A stretch of 64,000 nucleotides of DNA from Pelomonas cellulosilytica. GTDB taxonomy: Bacteria > Pseudomonadota > Gammaproteobacteria > Burkholderiales > Burkholderiaceae_C. The DNA lies in contig NZ_JAJTWU010000010.1 in NCBI RefSeq assembly GCF_021353265.1, forward strand, positions 1 to 64,000, given 5' to 3'. Within the stretch, counting starts at the first letter, position 1. Each line of letters opens with the position of its first letter. The position numbers and the translations under genes were made by a program. This document shows positions 1 through 8,850 of the stretch, piece after piece. Below the pieces are notes generated by a model. It was not told where the DNA came from. It saw only the letters and a list, made by a program, of their open reading frames with translations, and made no database searches.

Positions 1-99
1 CGCTCCACGCTTCCTTCCCACACCCGGTCACCCTCATGCAGTTGCGCTTCGCTTCGTTCGCTGTGATCAACTTACGACGGGACTTGCACCCGCGAGAAG

Positions 100-118
100 T
101 GCGCTCATGCTGAGCGCA
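100..118. other. Perfect 8-bp hairpin in a structured element at the window edge
   Basis: TGCGCTCA, a 3-nt loop and TGAGCGCA form a perfect hairpin. Just upstream, 79-91 reads GGGACTTGCACCC, which could itself pair GGG with CCC. No gene is visible in 1-167. The arrangement resembles the 3' end of a structured or repeated element that begins outside the window, but its identity cannot be fixed from here. Confidence 0.4.
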
Positions 119-120
119 CA

Positions 121-148
121 AAAAAAAGCGCCCCGCAGGGCGCTTTTC
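121..148 (-). terminator. Rho-independent terminator of the porin gene
   Basis: AAAAGCGCCC, loop CGCA and GGGCGCTTTT form a stem. On the minus strand it is followed by a run of T (the A-run at 121-127). It lies about 20 nt past the porin stop. The plus strand also ends in TTTT, so it may act in both directions. Confidence 0.85.
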
Positions 149-167
149 GTTTCCGGTCCGGGAAGGA

Positions 168-1139
168 TCAGAAGTTGTGGCGGATGCCGGCAGCCAGCGA
201 GGAGAAGTCGCCTTGCTTGTTCGGCAGCTTCTGGTCGATCGCGGTATAGAACGCGTAGACCTTGGTGCGCTTGCTCAGGTTGTAGTTGTAGCCCAGCGTC
301 CATTGCGAAGCGCCGGCGCTCTTGAAGGTGCCGTCGCCGCCGGACTTCGTGCCGCCGACGTTCACGTGGAACTCGGAAGCGCCCAGCGTGTACATGGCCG
401 ACACGCGACCGATGTCGCGCGAACGGAAGTTGTCCACTTCTTCGCGCTGGTAGTAACCGGTCACCAGGAAGGGGCCGAAGGCGTAGTCACCTTCGAAGGT
501 GTACGCCTTGCGCTTGTTCGACGTGGCGAACTTGTCGGCTTCGGCGTAGGTTGCTGCCAGATGCAGGCCGCCCACTTCATAGTTGGCCGACAGATCGAAC
601 GCACGCGGGCCCGTAGCTTCGCCGGCGCGGGCGCTGGCGATCACGCTGAAACCACCCACCGTCGGCGAGAAGTAGCCGATCTTGTTGGTGCGGTAGTCGA
701 AACCGAAGCTCGAGAACAGCGCGTCAGACGACGTGCCGGTGTCGTGGTTGTGGTTGCTGGTGCGGTCAACGGTCGAGAAGTACGAATCCGGGAACCAGGT
801 ACCGAGGCGCACGGTACCGAAAGCGCCGCTCAGTTCGACGTTGGCCTGACGCGACCAGAACATGTTCGACGCCCCACCCAGGGTATGGAGGGTGCCGTCG
901 TCGGACTTGAAGCCGTGCTCCAGGTTGAAGGCAGCCTTCAGGCCGCCACCCAGATCTTCCGTGCCACGCAGGCCGAGGCGGGAACTGTTGTTCTCCATCT
1001 TGCCGACGCGATCGGCGTTGCCGATCTTCTGGCTTTCAACGCTGGTGTTGATGCGGCCCCACAGCGTGACGGAGCTTTGGGCGAAAGCCGGAGCAGCCGT
1101 GAGGGCGGCCAGAGCGGCGACGAGTGCAATTTTCTTCAT
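168..1139 (-). CDS. Gram-negative porin (Burkholderiales type)
   Basis: A 323-residue outer-membrane porin forming a passive channel for small hydrophilic solutes. The start at 1139 gives a clear signal peptide (MKKIALVAALAALTAAPAFA) followed by QSSVTLWGRI, the usual first beta strand of this family. An in-frame upstream start at 1175 would spoil the signal peptide. The body alternates aromatic and glycine residues as in a 16-stranded barrel, and the protein ends in Phe (RHNF), the C-terminal signature recognised by the BAM complex. AAAGG lies about 10 nt before the start. The gene is monocistronic with its own promoter and terminator. The substrate cannot be told from the sequence. Confidence 0.95.
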   Translation of the reverse strand: MKKIALVAALAALTAAPAFAQSSVTLWGRINTSVESQKIGNADRVGKMENNSSRLGLRGTEDLGGGLKAAFNLEHGFKSDDGTLHTLGGASNMFWSRQANVELSGAFGTVRLGTWFPDSYFSTVDRTSNHNHDTGTSSDALFSSFGFDYRTNKIGYFSPTVGGFSVIASARAGEATGPRAFDLSANYEVGGLHLAATYAEADKFATSNKRKAYTFEGDYAFGPFLVTGYYQREEVDNFRSRDIGRVSAMYTLGASEFHVNVGGTKSGGDGTFKSAGASQWTLGYNYNLSKRTKVYAFYTAIDQKLPNKQGDFSSLAAGIRHNF

Positions 1140-1201
1140 CGTTAGCCTTTGCAAAGGGTTACGGCGGGTTGACAAGGCCGCCTTGGAGAACGAACCAAAT
1201 C

Positions 1202-1207
1202 AGTATA
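1202..1207 (-). promoter_or_regulatory. Putative -10 box of the porin promoter
   Basis: On the minus strand TATACT lies about 60 nt upstream of the porin start in an unusually AT-rich patch. With a 16-bp spacer the -35 position reads GAATTG, a poor match. It is plausible as a sigma-70 promoter, but the -35 assignment is weak. Confidence 0.4.
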
Positions 1208-1292
1208 GAAGCGCAAGTTGTCACAATTCGCGCCGCCGACGCGTGGATGCAACAGTGGGCTTAGGGACCTGCGACGTCTGCAGCCACGCCAG

Positions 1293-1934
1293 TCAGGCCG
1301 CGATGTCGTCGGCGCTCAGGCCGGAAAGATGGCGGTCGTCGTTCCATCCGACCAACGTGAAGCCTTCGGCCGTCGCAAGCACGCGATTGATCGTCGCGTT
1401 GCCCAACTGCCAGCTTCGCGGCGCATCCAGGGCCACCCGCGTGGCCGCGCGATAAAGGCAGTCGAGCACACCGCCGTGGGCCACAAGGGCGATGCTCTGC
1501 CCGGGATGAGCCGCCGCCGCGCGGCATGCGGCGGCAACGCAGCGGGCGCTGAACTGGTGAAGGCTTTCGCCACCGCCGACAGCGAAGTCGGGTTCGCGGC
1601 GGCGCCAGCGGGCGGCGTCGTCGGGAAACTGGGCGTCGATCTCCGACCAGCTCAGTCCCTCGAAACGACCGAAGGCGCGTTCGCGCAAGGCGGCATCGAA
1701 ATGGATGGGCAGCTCATGCACGCGGGCGAGCGCCTCGGCCGTCTGCCGGGCGCGTGTGAGGTCGCTGGCATAGAGGGCCGCCAAAGGCTCGTCGGCCAGC
1801 GCTTCGGCCAGCCGCTCAGCTTGGGCCAGGCCCAGCGGGCTCAACGGAATGTCGGTATGGCCCTGGATCCGGGTCTCGCGGTTCCAGGCCGTTTCGCCGT
1901 GGCGGATGAGAAGAAGTCGGGTGGCCTGCTCCAC
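1293..1934 (-). CDS. Histidine phosphatase family protein
   Basis: A 213-residue phosphatase of the phosphoglycerate mutase-like superfamily. The signature LIRHGETAWN near residue 9 carries the phospho-accepting histidine. YASDLTRARQTAE and LVAHGGVLDCL supply the second arginine and the second histidine. GpmB and CobC proteins share this fold, so the substrate is not determined. The GTG start overlaps the TAG stop of the DUF1840 gene by one base (TAGTG), so it is the last gene of the leftward HD-GYP/GGDEF-EAL operon. Confidence 0.88.
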   Translation of the reverse strand: MEQATRLLLIRHGETAWNRETRIQGHTDIPLSPLGLAQAERLAEALADEPLAALYASDLTRARQTAEALARVHELPIHFDAALRERAFGRFEGLSWSEIDAQFPDDAARWRRREPDFAVGGGESLHQFSARCVAAACRAAAAHPGQSIALVAHGGVLDCLYRAATRVALDAPRSWQLGNATINRVLATAEGFTLVGWNDDRHLSGLSADDIAA

Positions 1935-2257
1935 TACACGCCCCAGACGACGTCGTGGCTTTCGCCCTGGCTGCGCCGCATCAGCTCCAGCAACGGCCAG
2001 GCTCGCTGGCGCAGCGAGACCCCTTGGCGACGCGGCGCCGGCTCGCCAGCGACCTTCGCGGCGTCAACCGCCTGCTCGAACTGCGCCTCGTCGGCCGCCA
2101 CGCCGGCCTCGAGCGCCTGGATGAGCACCGGCAGGTCGGCGGCTTCGAGGATGCCTTGGGGCGCTGGCGAGCGCCCCATCAGGCGCAGCACGGCATCGGC
2201 GGATTCGGCGAGCATGACGACATCCGCACCGGACTTGGATTTGAAGCGATAGAGCAT
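1934..2257 (-). CDS. DUF1840 family protein
   Basis: A 107-residue protein starting MLYRFKSKSGADVVML and ending in a conserved block (RAWPLLELMRRS, then DVVWGV). This matches the DUF1840 family of betaproteobacteria, whose function is unknown. There is no signal peptide or membrane segment, so it is probably cytoplasmic. The start at 2257 is 32 nt downstream of the GGDEF-EAL stop. The longer in-frame start at 2317 would overlap that gene and lacks family support. Confidence 0.85.
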   Translation of the reverse strand: MLYRFKSKSGADVVMLAESADAVLRLMGRSPAPQGILEAADLPVLIQALEAGVAADEAQFEQAVDAAKVAGEPAPRRQGVSLRQRAWPLLELMRRSQGESHDVVWGV

Positions 2258-2289
2258 GGCCCCATTGTGTGCCGCGCCATGGGAAACGC

Positions 2290-4425
2290 TCAACCAAGGC
2301 TGGCGAGGCCCAGCCAACCGGACACGGCGGCATCGACGACATGGCGGCGGGGCCGCACGCGTTGCTCGAAGTCCTCCGGCCGCAGCGCCGGCGAATACAG
2401 ATAGCCCTGGAACTCATGGCAGCCGGCCTGGGCGAGAAAGTCGCGCTGCGCCTCGGTCTCGACGCCCTCGGCGATGACCTGCAGGCCCAGCGCCCGCCCC
2501 ATCTGCACGATGGCATTGGCGATGCCACAGTCGCTCGCGTCGGACGGCAGGCCCTTGACGAAGCTACGGTCGATCTTGAGACGCTGGATGGGAAATCGCT
2601 TCAGATAACCCAGCGAGGAGTAGCCGGTCCCGAAGTCGTCGATGGACAGCGTGACGCCCAGCGCGGCAAGCGCCTGCATGCGCTTGAGGCCTTCATCGGC
2701 GTCGCCGAGCAGCACGCCTTCGGTCAATTCCAGCTCCAGCATGCTGGCTGGAAGCGCAGCCTCGTGCAGGGCGGCGGCAACGCTGTCAACGAAATGGGCC
2801 TGCTGGAACTGCAGCGCGGACACGTTCACGGCCACCGGCATGCGCAGGCCCCGGCTGAGCCAGTGGGCGGCCTGGTCGATGGCCTCGCGCAGCACCCATT
2901 CACCGATGGACACGACGAAGCCGCTCTCCTCAGCCAGCGGAATGAACTCGGCCGGCGAGATGTCGCCACGCAGCGGGTCGCGCCAGCGGATCAGCGCCTC
3001 GGCGCCGATGACGCGGTCGCTGCCCAGCTCCACCTGCGGCTGGTAGTAGAGACGGAAGCGCCCTTCGGCGAGCGCCTGGCGCATCGCATGGTCCAGCCGC
3101 ATGCGCGACAGAAGATCGACCTCCTTGCGCGGCACATGGAAGCGGAAACCCGCCCGCCCACTTTCCTTGACCCAGTGCATGGCCCGCTCGGCGCTGGCCA
3201 TCAGCTCGTCAGGCTTCTTGCCATCGCTCGGGTACAGCGCGATGCCGCAGCTGGCGGTCACGGTGAAGCTCAGCGTGTCGAAGCTGAAGGGCTCGGCCAG
3301 TTGCTGCTGCACGCGACGAGCGGCGGCCTCGGCCTCGAACATCTGGGCGCCGTCGATCAGCAGCGCGAACTCGTCGCCGCCCAGTCGCGCCAGCGTGTCG
3401 TTGGGGCCAACGGCGCCGCGCAGGCGCTCGACGACCTCGCGCAGCACGCGGTCGCCATAGCTGTGGCCGAGCGTGTCGTTGATCTGCTTGAAACGGTCTA
3501 GGTCGAGGTGCAGCAGCGCGAAGACCGGCGCCTCGCCCGCAGCTTCGGCTGACATCTGCTGGACGATGCGGTCGGCCAGCGCGCGGCGGTTGGGCGCGCC
3601 GGTCAGGACGTCCGAGCGGCCCAGTTCCTCGATGCGCTGGTGTGCGGCCAGCTTCTCGCTGAGGTCGCGGAACGAGAACACGCGGCCGATGGGCTCGCCA
3701 CGGCTCATCTGCGGCAGCGACACCTGCTCCAGCACGCGGCCGTCGGCCAGCCGCAGCATGTCGCTGGAGCGCATCAACGGCGCGTCCAGCAGCGCCTCAA
3801 TGCGCTGGCGGTACTGCTCGCCGTCGCGCATGACGCGCTGCAGGCTCAGCCACAGGCCGGCGTCGCCAGGCTCGTGCTGCAGGCCGCCGGGCAGGCCCCA
3901 CAGCTTGGCAAAGCGCCGGTTGAAGCTACGCACCCGACCGGCCAGGTCGACGACCAGGATGCCGTCGGCCGTCGACTCCAGCGTGGCGCGCAGTTCGGCC
4001 AGCAGCGTCTCGCGCTCGGCCTCGGCACGGCGGCGGCGGGTCTGGTCGTGCAGCAGCACGAGCCAATGGTGGCCGCCGTCCGGGGTGTGGATGGGGCTGA
4101 TGGCCCGGCTGACCCAGCGCGGCTGGCCGTCGCTGTGGGTCAGCACCGTGTCGGACCGGATGCGAGCGAAGGGGTCGCGCGAGGCACCCTGCCAGAAGGC
4201 TTCATCTTCCAGCGACCCGCACAGCTGCGCCGGCAGCTGACCCAGCGCGCGCTCTGGCTTGAGGCCGAGCAGCCGCAGCGCAGCCCGGTTGATGGCACTG
4301 ACGGTCATGCTCTCGCCGTCGACCAGCCAGGCCGGCTCCGGCAGTCCTTCAAGCAATGCGCCGATCAGGGGCGGCGCCTCGGGAACGCGAGGCTCAGTAC
4401 GGTCGGCCTCGCGGCTGGCAGTCAC
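2290..4425 (-). CDS. PAS-PAS-GGDEF-EAL c-di-GMP enzyme
   Basis: A 711-residue cytoplasmic protein with both c-di-GMP making and breaking domains. Two PAS-like sensor regions (about 20-130 and 145-258) precede a GGDEF domain with intact GGDEF at 349-353, and an EAL domain with EAL at 476-478. Further on, SIDDFGTGYSSL and LKIDRSF carry the catalytic Asp and Lys residues. No RxxD inhibitory site precedes GGDEF. The EAL side looks fully active; the GGDEF side may be a cyclase or a GTP sensor. It starts with GTG overlapping the HD-GYP stop (GTGA), so the two c-di-GMP proteins are translationally coupled. Confidence 0.93.
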   Translation of the reverse strand: MTASREADRTEPRVPEAPPLIGALLEGLPEPAWLVDGESMTVSAINRAALRLLGLKPERALGQLPAQLCGSLEDEAFWQGASRDPFARIRSDTVLTHSDGQPRWVSRAISPIHTPDGGHHWLVLLHDQTRRRRAEAERETLLAELRATLESTADGILVVDLAGRVRSFNRRFAKLWGLPGGLQHEPGDAGLWLSLQRVMRDGEQYRQRIEALLDAPLMRSSDMLRLADGRVLEQVSLPQMSRGEPIGRVFSFRDLSEKLAAHQRIEELGRSDVLTGAPNRRALADRIVQQMSAEAAGEAPVFALLHLDLDRFKQINDTLGHSYGDRVLREVVERLRGAVGPNDTLARLGGDEFALLIDGAQMFEAEAAARRVQQQLAEPFSFDTLSFTVTASCGIALYPSDGKKPDELMASAERAMHWVKESGRAGFRFHVPRKEVDLLSRMRLDHAMRQALAEGRFRLYYQPQVELGSDRVIGAEALIRWRDPLRGDISPAEFIPLAEESGFVVSIGEWVLREAIDQAAHWLSRGLRMPVAVNVSALQFQQAHFVDSVAAALHEAALPASMLELELTEGVLLGDADEGLKRMQALAALGVTLSIDDFGTGYSSLGYLKRFPIQRLKIDRSFVKGLPSDASDCGIANAIVQMGRALGLQVIAEGVETEAQRDFLAQAGCHEFQGYLYSPALRPEDFEQRVRPRRHVVDAAVSGWLGLASLG

Positions 4426-5711
4426 GTGACCAACTCCCCTGGCCCGGTCATCACCGCGTCGAAGAAGTAGGCAATCCGTGACCTGGGGCTGAGATAGTCC
4501 AGCGCCGCCCGCGGCAGGAACTGCGGCTTGAGGCTGCGGCGGATGCCCAGGTCCGGCGTCTCCTCCAGGTTGAGCACCAGCGCATCGTCCTTGGAGACTT
4601 TGGTGTCATGCACCATGACGCGAGGCTTCAGCGGCCGGGCCGAGTTGACTGAGACAACCAGCGCGTAGCGGTCGTCGGTGAGCTGAACGGTGGAGCCCGG
4701 CGGGTAGACGCCCATCATCCGGATGAAGGCATTCAGCATCGTCGCATCGAAGCGGTTGCGTCCCTGCGCGAACATCAGTGACAGCGCCTCGTGCGGCGTC
4801 ATCGCCTTGGAGGAAATCAGCGGATTGCACAGGCCGTCGAAACGGTTGACCAGCGCGACGATGCGCGCGCCGGTGCTCATGCGGTCCATGTTGATGCGCT
4901 GCGGGAAGCCGCTGCCGTCGGCGTGCTCATGGTGCTGCGCAATGATGAGCAGCGGCGCGGGCGCCAGACCCATCGTCTGCCCGATGGCCACGCCCTTGAT
5001 GACGTGCTGCTGGTACGCCTGCGTCTCGGCGGCTGTGAAGCTCTCGTCACGGTGGCGCAGCCGTGCGGCGACTTCGAGCTTGCCCACGTCGTGCAGCAGC
5101 GAGCCGACGCCGAGGTCCATCATCTCGTCGCGGCTCAGGCCGAAGGCGCGCCCCAGCAGCAACGCGATGATGCAGACGTTGAGCGCATGGGCCGTACCGC
5201 GGTCGCCGGCCGCTTCGTTCAGCAAGCGCATGTTGAGGTCGCCCTCGACCAGCATCTTGTCGAGCAGCGCGGCCGTCAGGCGCTCGGCATGACCGCGGGC
5301 GGAGTGCGGGTCGCTCTGCACGAGATCCATGACGCCCCGAAAGCCTTCCGCGGCCTCGCGGTACTGGGCCTCGCACAGACGCAGCGCCTCGCGCTGCAAC
5401 GCCAGCGCGCGGCGATGCGCCTCGCGGGCCAGCTCTTCGGGCGTGGGCTGCGAGGGTTGCGCGGGCTCGGCAGGTGCCGCGGCGGCGTCGGCCGCCGGAG
5501 CATTCGGCCGCAACGACAGATCGCTCTTCGCAGGACTCCAACGCACCTGCGTGAGACCGAGGCGGCGAAGGACGAGCAGCTGGTCGGTGGACGAGATCTT
5601 GAAGCTCGACAGCGGAAACGGATGCGACATCCAGCCCAGATCCAGGTGGATGAACATCCCCACAGTCAATTGGCTGACGTCGATCAGCGGATCGTTGGAT
5701 CTATCCTGCAT
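4422..5711 (-). CDS. HD-GYP domain c-di-GMP phosphodiesterase
   Basis: A 429-residue protein with an N-terminal DUF3391-like region (residues 8-70), a proline/alanine linker and a C-terminal HD-GYP domain. Visible metal ligands include His175 (AHALN), HD at 207-208 (LLHDVGK), H236, and HHEHADGSGFP at 260-270. The family signature GSGYP reads GSGFP here, a tolerated change. HD-GYP proteins hydrolyse c-di-GMP to GMP. It heads a four-gene leftward operon, and its TGA stop overlaps the next GTG start by 4 nt. Confidence 0.93.
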   Translation of the reverse strand: MQDRSNDPLIDVSQLTVGMFIHLDLGWMSHPFPLSSFKISSTDQLLVLRRLGLTQVRWSPAKSDLSLRPNAPAADAAAAPAEPAQPSQPTPEELAREAHRRALALQREALRLCEAQYREAAEGFRGVMDLVQSDPHSARGHAERLTAALLDKMLVEGDLNMRLLNEAAGDRGTAHALNVCIIALLLGRAFGLSRDEMMDLGVGSLLHDVGKLEVAARLRHRDESFTAAETQAYQQHVIKGVAIGQTMGLAPAPLLIIAQHHEHADGSGFPQRINMDRMSTGARIVALVNRFDGLCNPLISSKAMTPHEALSLMFAQGRNRFDATMLNAFIRMMGVYPPGSTVQLTDDRYALVVSVNSARPLKPRVMVHDTKVSKDDALVLNLEETPDLGIRRSLKPQFLPRAALDYLSPRSRIAYFFDAVMTGPGELVT

Positions 5712-5820
5712 TCATTCAAAACCCGTGCGCGCGGGCATCCCTCGACTCGACGCCGGTCCGGCATGACTGCTGTTCCGGCATCGGCCTCCTGCTGCTGCAA
5801 GTCTGGCCGATGGCACGCAG

Positions 5821-5836
5821 GCGGAAATATTTCCGC
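5821..5836. promoter_or_regulatory. 16-bp perfect palindrome upstream of the HD-GYP operon
   Basis: GCGGAAATATTTCCGC is a perfect palindrome about 110 nt upstream of the HD-GYP start, inside the 284-bp gap 5712-5995, which otherwise shows nothing recognisable. It has the form of a dimeric-regulator site. The regulator is unknown. Confidence 0.4.
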
Positions 5837-5995
5837 TTGCGGCACACCGCGGAGCTTAGCGCCTGATCGTGACCGAAATCCCGAGCCTTTCTCGGGGCAA
5901 ACGCGGAGGAATGCATGACTGGCGCCCGCCCTGTCGTCGCGACGAGGGTTCGGCGGCCCGCGCGGTCCGGGCCGCCACGGGCCCGGACGTCGTCG

Positions 5996-7354
5996 TCAGC
6001 GCGTGGCGTGATGCTGGGCGACGAACTCGCGGTACCAGTGCGCGCTGTCCTTGGGCAGTCGGGTGAGGGTGTCGTAGTCCACGTGCACAAGACCGAAGCG
6101 CTTCACATAACCGGAGTTCCACTCGAAGTTGTCGAGCAGGCTCCAGTAGAAATAGCCGCGCACATCAGCGCCGAGGCTCATCGCGGTGGCCAGCGCCTGC
6201 AGGTGGGCGGACAGGTAGGCGATGCGTTCCTTGTCGGGCACGCGGCCATCGACGACCGTGTCGGCATTGGCCATACCGTTCTCGGTGATGAACATCGGCG
6301 GCGGGTTGTATTCGCGCGCCAGGCGCACCAGGTGCTGGGCGAAGACCTCGGGCACGATCTCCCAGCCCATGTCGGTGAAGCCGCGCTTGCCCGGGCCCTT
6401 GACGGTCGTGCCGTCGGCATTGAAAAGGCTGCGCGTGTAGAAGTTGACGCCGAGGAAGTCCAGCGGCTGGCGGATGCGCTCCAGGTCGCCGGCCTGCACC
6501 TTGGGTGCATCGGCGCCGACGAAGTCGATCGCGTCCTGCGGATAGGCACCGCGGAAGATCGGGTCCATGTACCAGCGCACATTCAAGCCGTCGTCGATGC
6601 GGGCGGCGCGGCGATCGGCTTCGGTGGGCGTGGCCGGGAAGGACGGCGTGTGGTTGAGGACGATGCCGAGCTGCGTCTTCGTCACGGCGCGCATCGCGGC
6701 GATGGCGTCGCCATGAGACAGCATCAGGTGGTGCGCCACCTGCAGGCTCTCAGCGCGGCTCTTGTGGCCCGGGGCGAACTGTGCGGTCTCGTAGCCGAGC
6801 GTGGCGGTGCACCACGGTTCGTTGTGCGTCGCGATGCTGGCCAGGCGGTCGCCGAACCGGCGGGCGATCTCGGCCGCATAGTCGGCAAAACGGCCAACCA
6901 CGTCGCGCGACAGCCAGCCGCCGATCCCCTCGTCCAGCGCCTGCGGCAGGTCCCAGTGGTAAAGCGTCGCATGCGGCTTGAGGCCGGCGGCCAGCAGCTC
7001 GTCGATGAGGCGGTCATAGAAGGCGAAGCCGGGCTCATTCCAGGCGCCCTGGCCGAGCGGCTGCACGCGCGGCCACGAGAAGCTGAAGCGGTAGCAGTCC
7101 AGCCCCAGGCTCTTCATCAGCGCCACGTCTTCACGGTAGCGGTGGTAGTGGTCGCAGGCCACGTCGATATTCGACGCGTCGTTGATGCGGCCGGGCTGGC
7201 GGCAGAAATGATCCCAGATGGACGCGCCCTTGCCGTCCTCGAAGGCGGCGCCTTCGATCTGCGCCGCGCTGGTGGCGACACCCCAGAGGAAATCGGGCGG
7301 GAAGGATTGGGCGAGTGCAGCGACGTCGAGGCGGGAGGGGTCGAGGATGTTCAT
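5996..7354 (-). CDS. GH1 family beta-glucosidase
   Basis: A 452-residue glycoside hydrolase family 1 enzyme that releases terminal beta-linked glucose or related sugars. The acid/base Glu179 sits in THNEP and the nucleophile Glu358 in ITENG. FLWGVATSAAQIEGA near residue 22 is the family N-terminal signature, and the C-terminal YFYWSLLDNFEW motif is present. There is no signal peptide, so it acts in the cytoplasm on imported oligosaccharides. The chosen ATG gives normal length. The frame stays open upstream to 7492, through the operator, and an ATG at 7474 would add 40 residues not typical of GH1. The LacI-type gene directly upstream on the same strand is its likely regulator. Confidence 0.93.
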   Translation of the reverse strand: MNILDPSRLDVAALAQSFPPDFLWGVATSAAQIEGAAFEDGKGASIWDHFCRQPGRINDASNIDVACDHYHRYREDVALMKSLGLDCYRFSFSWPRVQPLGQGAWNEPGFAFYDRLIDELLAAGLKPHATLYHWDLPQALDEGIGGWLSRDVVGRFADYAAEIARRFGDRLASIATHNEPWCTATLGYETAQFAPGHKSRAESLQVAHHLMLSHGDAIAAMRAVTKTQLGIVLNHTPSFPATPTEADRRAARIDDGLNVRWYMDPIFRGAYPQDAIDFVGADAPKVQAGDLERIRQPLDFLGVNFYTRSLFNADGTTVKGPGKRGFTDMGWEIVPEVFAQHLVRLAREYNPPPMFITENGMANADTVVDGRVPDKERIAYLSAHLQALATAMSLGADVRGYFYWSLLDNFEWNSGYVKRFGLVHVDYDTLTRLPKDSAHWYREFVAQHHATR

Positions 7355-7476
7355 GGTGCGAAGGCCGGACGCATCGGCGCCGGGCAGGTGGAAGCCATCG
7401 ATGGCGAAGAACCGGGCCGCGACGGACACCGGCACACGCTGGGACTGCAACGCCAGCAAAGCATCATCGAACATCG

Positions 7477-7492
7477 TTGACAACGCTGTCAA
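7477..7492. promoter_or_regulatory. LacI-family operator upstream of the GH1 gene
   Basis: TTGACAACGCTGTCAA is a near-perfect palindrome. Its core fits the LacI/CcpA-type consensus TGWNANCGNTNWCA at every fixed position. It lies between the lacI-type gene and the GH1 gene, both leftward. A regulator bound here would block transcription into the glucosidase. Confidence 0.7.
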
Positions 7493-7499
7493 TACGAAA

Positions 7500-7513
7500 T
7501 GACAGCGGTGTCT
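7500..7513. promoter_or_regulatory. Second, weaker LacI-type operator
   Basis: TGACAGCGGTGTCT matches the same LacI-family consensus except for its last base. Its centre is 22 bp from the centre of the site at 7477-7492, about two helical turns, so two dimers could bind the same DNA face. Confidence 0.5.
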
Positions 7514-7572
7514 TTTCTATCGGGATCGACGCCAGCGGGCACCGTGACGTTCCTCACGCCACGGGGTGCTGC

Positions 7573-8613
7573 TCAGCAGGCTCGGGTCGAATCGCGCACG
7601 ACGACCTCGTGCGGCAGCACCTTGTGGAGTTCATCGTCGTCGGCTGGCGCCGCAGACGCGTCGGGCTTGAGACCGAAGATCAGCATCTCCACGGCGGTGC
7701 GCGCCATCTCGGCGACGGGCTGCCGCACGGTCGTCAGCGGCGGCCAGACGAGGGACGCCGACGGCGAGTCGTCGAAACCGGCGATGGAGAGTTCGGCCGG
7801 CACGGCCAGCCCGAGCCGTTGCGCCGCGGCGAGCACGCCCAGCGCCATGTCGTCGTTGCTGGCGAACACGGCGCTTGGGCGCTGGCGGCGGCTCAGCAAC
7901 TGATGCGCCGCTTCGCGCCCGCTCTCAAAGGTGAAGCTGCCCGGCCGAACCAGCTCCGGGTCCAGCTCGATGTCATGGGCACGCAGCGCATTGGCGAATC
8001 CCTGATAGCGCGCAGCGCTGGCGGACTGGTCGGGCGGCCCCTTGATGAAGGCAATGCGCCGATGCCCGAGGCTTATCAGCAGGTTGGTGATTTCCTCGGC
8101 CGCATGCACGTCATCCATGCGCACCGACGGCACGCCGTGGATGTCACGCTCGGGCGACATCAGCACGCAGGGCGTGCCGCTCTCGCGCAGGGCCGACAGC
8201 ACCTCGGGGTTGTCGCACAGCGGCGGCGTCAGGATCATGCCGTCCGGTCGCAGCGCCAGCACCATGCGATCGATCTGCTGCCGCAGGTCCGGCGCGTCGT
8301 TGTGCAGGGACTCGACGACGAGGTGGTAGCCCAGCTCGCGGCAGCGCAACGTGGCGCCCTGCTGCACGCTGCCGACGAAGGCGGCACTGGGGTCGTAGTA
8401 CAGCAGTCCGATCAGGAAGGAGCGGCCGCCGGCCAGGCTGCGAGCCGACTGCTTGGGTCGGTAGCGCAGCGCCTCCACGACCTTGATGACCTGCTCACGG
8501 GTGGTCTCGTGGACACCCGGCTCATGGTTGAGCACGCGCGACACCGTCTTGATCGAGACGCCCGCCTCGCGGGCGACATCGACGATGGTCGGGCTGGTGC
8601 CGCGGGTGCTCAT
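7573..8613 (-). CDS. LacI family transcriptional regulator
   Basis: A 346-residue repressor. The N-terminal helix-turn-helix TIVDVAREAGVSIKTVSRVL (residues 9-28) is typical of LacI/PurR DNA-binding heads. The rest is a periplasmic-binding-protein-like sugar-sensing domain (LGHRRIAFIKGP, then VFASNDDMALGVL and IAGFDDSP). It lies directly upstream of the GH1 beta-glucosidase on the same strand, with LacI-type operators between them, so it probably controls that gene in response to a beta-glucoside. The in-frame start at 8703 would add residues before the HTH that do not fit the family. Confidence 0.93.
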   Translation of the reverse strand: MSTRGTSPTIVDVAREAGVSIKTVSRVLNHEPGVHETTREQVIKVVEALRYRPKQSARSLAGGRSFLIGLLYYDPSAAFVGSVQQGATLRCRELGYHLVVESLHNDAPDLRQQIDRMVLALRPDGMILTPPLCDNPEVLSALRESGTPCVLMSPERDIHGVPSVRMDDVHAAEEITNLLISLGHRRIAFIKGPPDQSASAARYQGFANALRAHDIELDPELVRPGSFTFESGREAAHQLLSRRQRPSAVFASNDDMALGVLAAAQRLGLAVPAELSIAGFDDSPSASLVWPPLTTVRQPVAEMARTAVEMLIFGLKPDASAAPADDDELHKVLPHEVVVRDSTRAC

Positions 8614-8850
8614 CGAGCCCCTCGTCCACGGAGTCCCGGAGCCGGCCTTGCAGGCCGCGCTGCGGTCAGTACCACAGCTCCTCGGCAGGCACATCCAGCC
8701 CACTGGGCTGAATGAGGCCCGCCTCGGCCCCCTCGGGGACGGCCATGCTCGCGGGGAAGGCCCCGCTCGCGTACTGCCAGACGGGCCGGGGCGGCCCGGT
8801 GCTCGGCCGGCGATCCGTCCCGGTTGCCGTTCATGGCGTCAGACGCCTTC

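Noticed and set aside
8801-8850. Hairpin after the HU gene as a terminator
   Set aside because: GGCGTC/GACGCC has a single-base centre and no T-run, so it cannot form a standard terminator.
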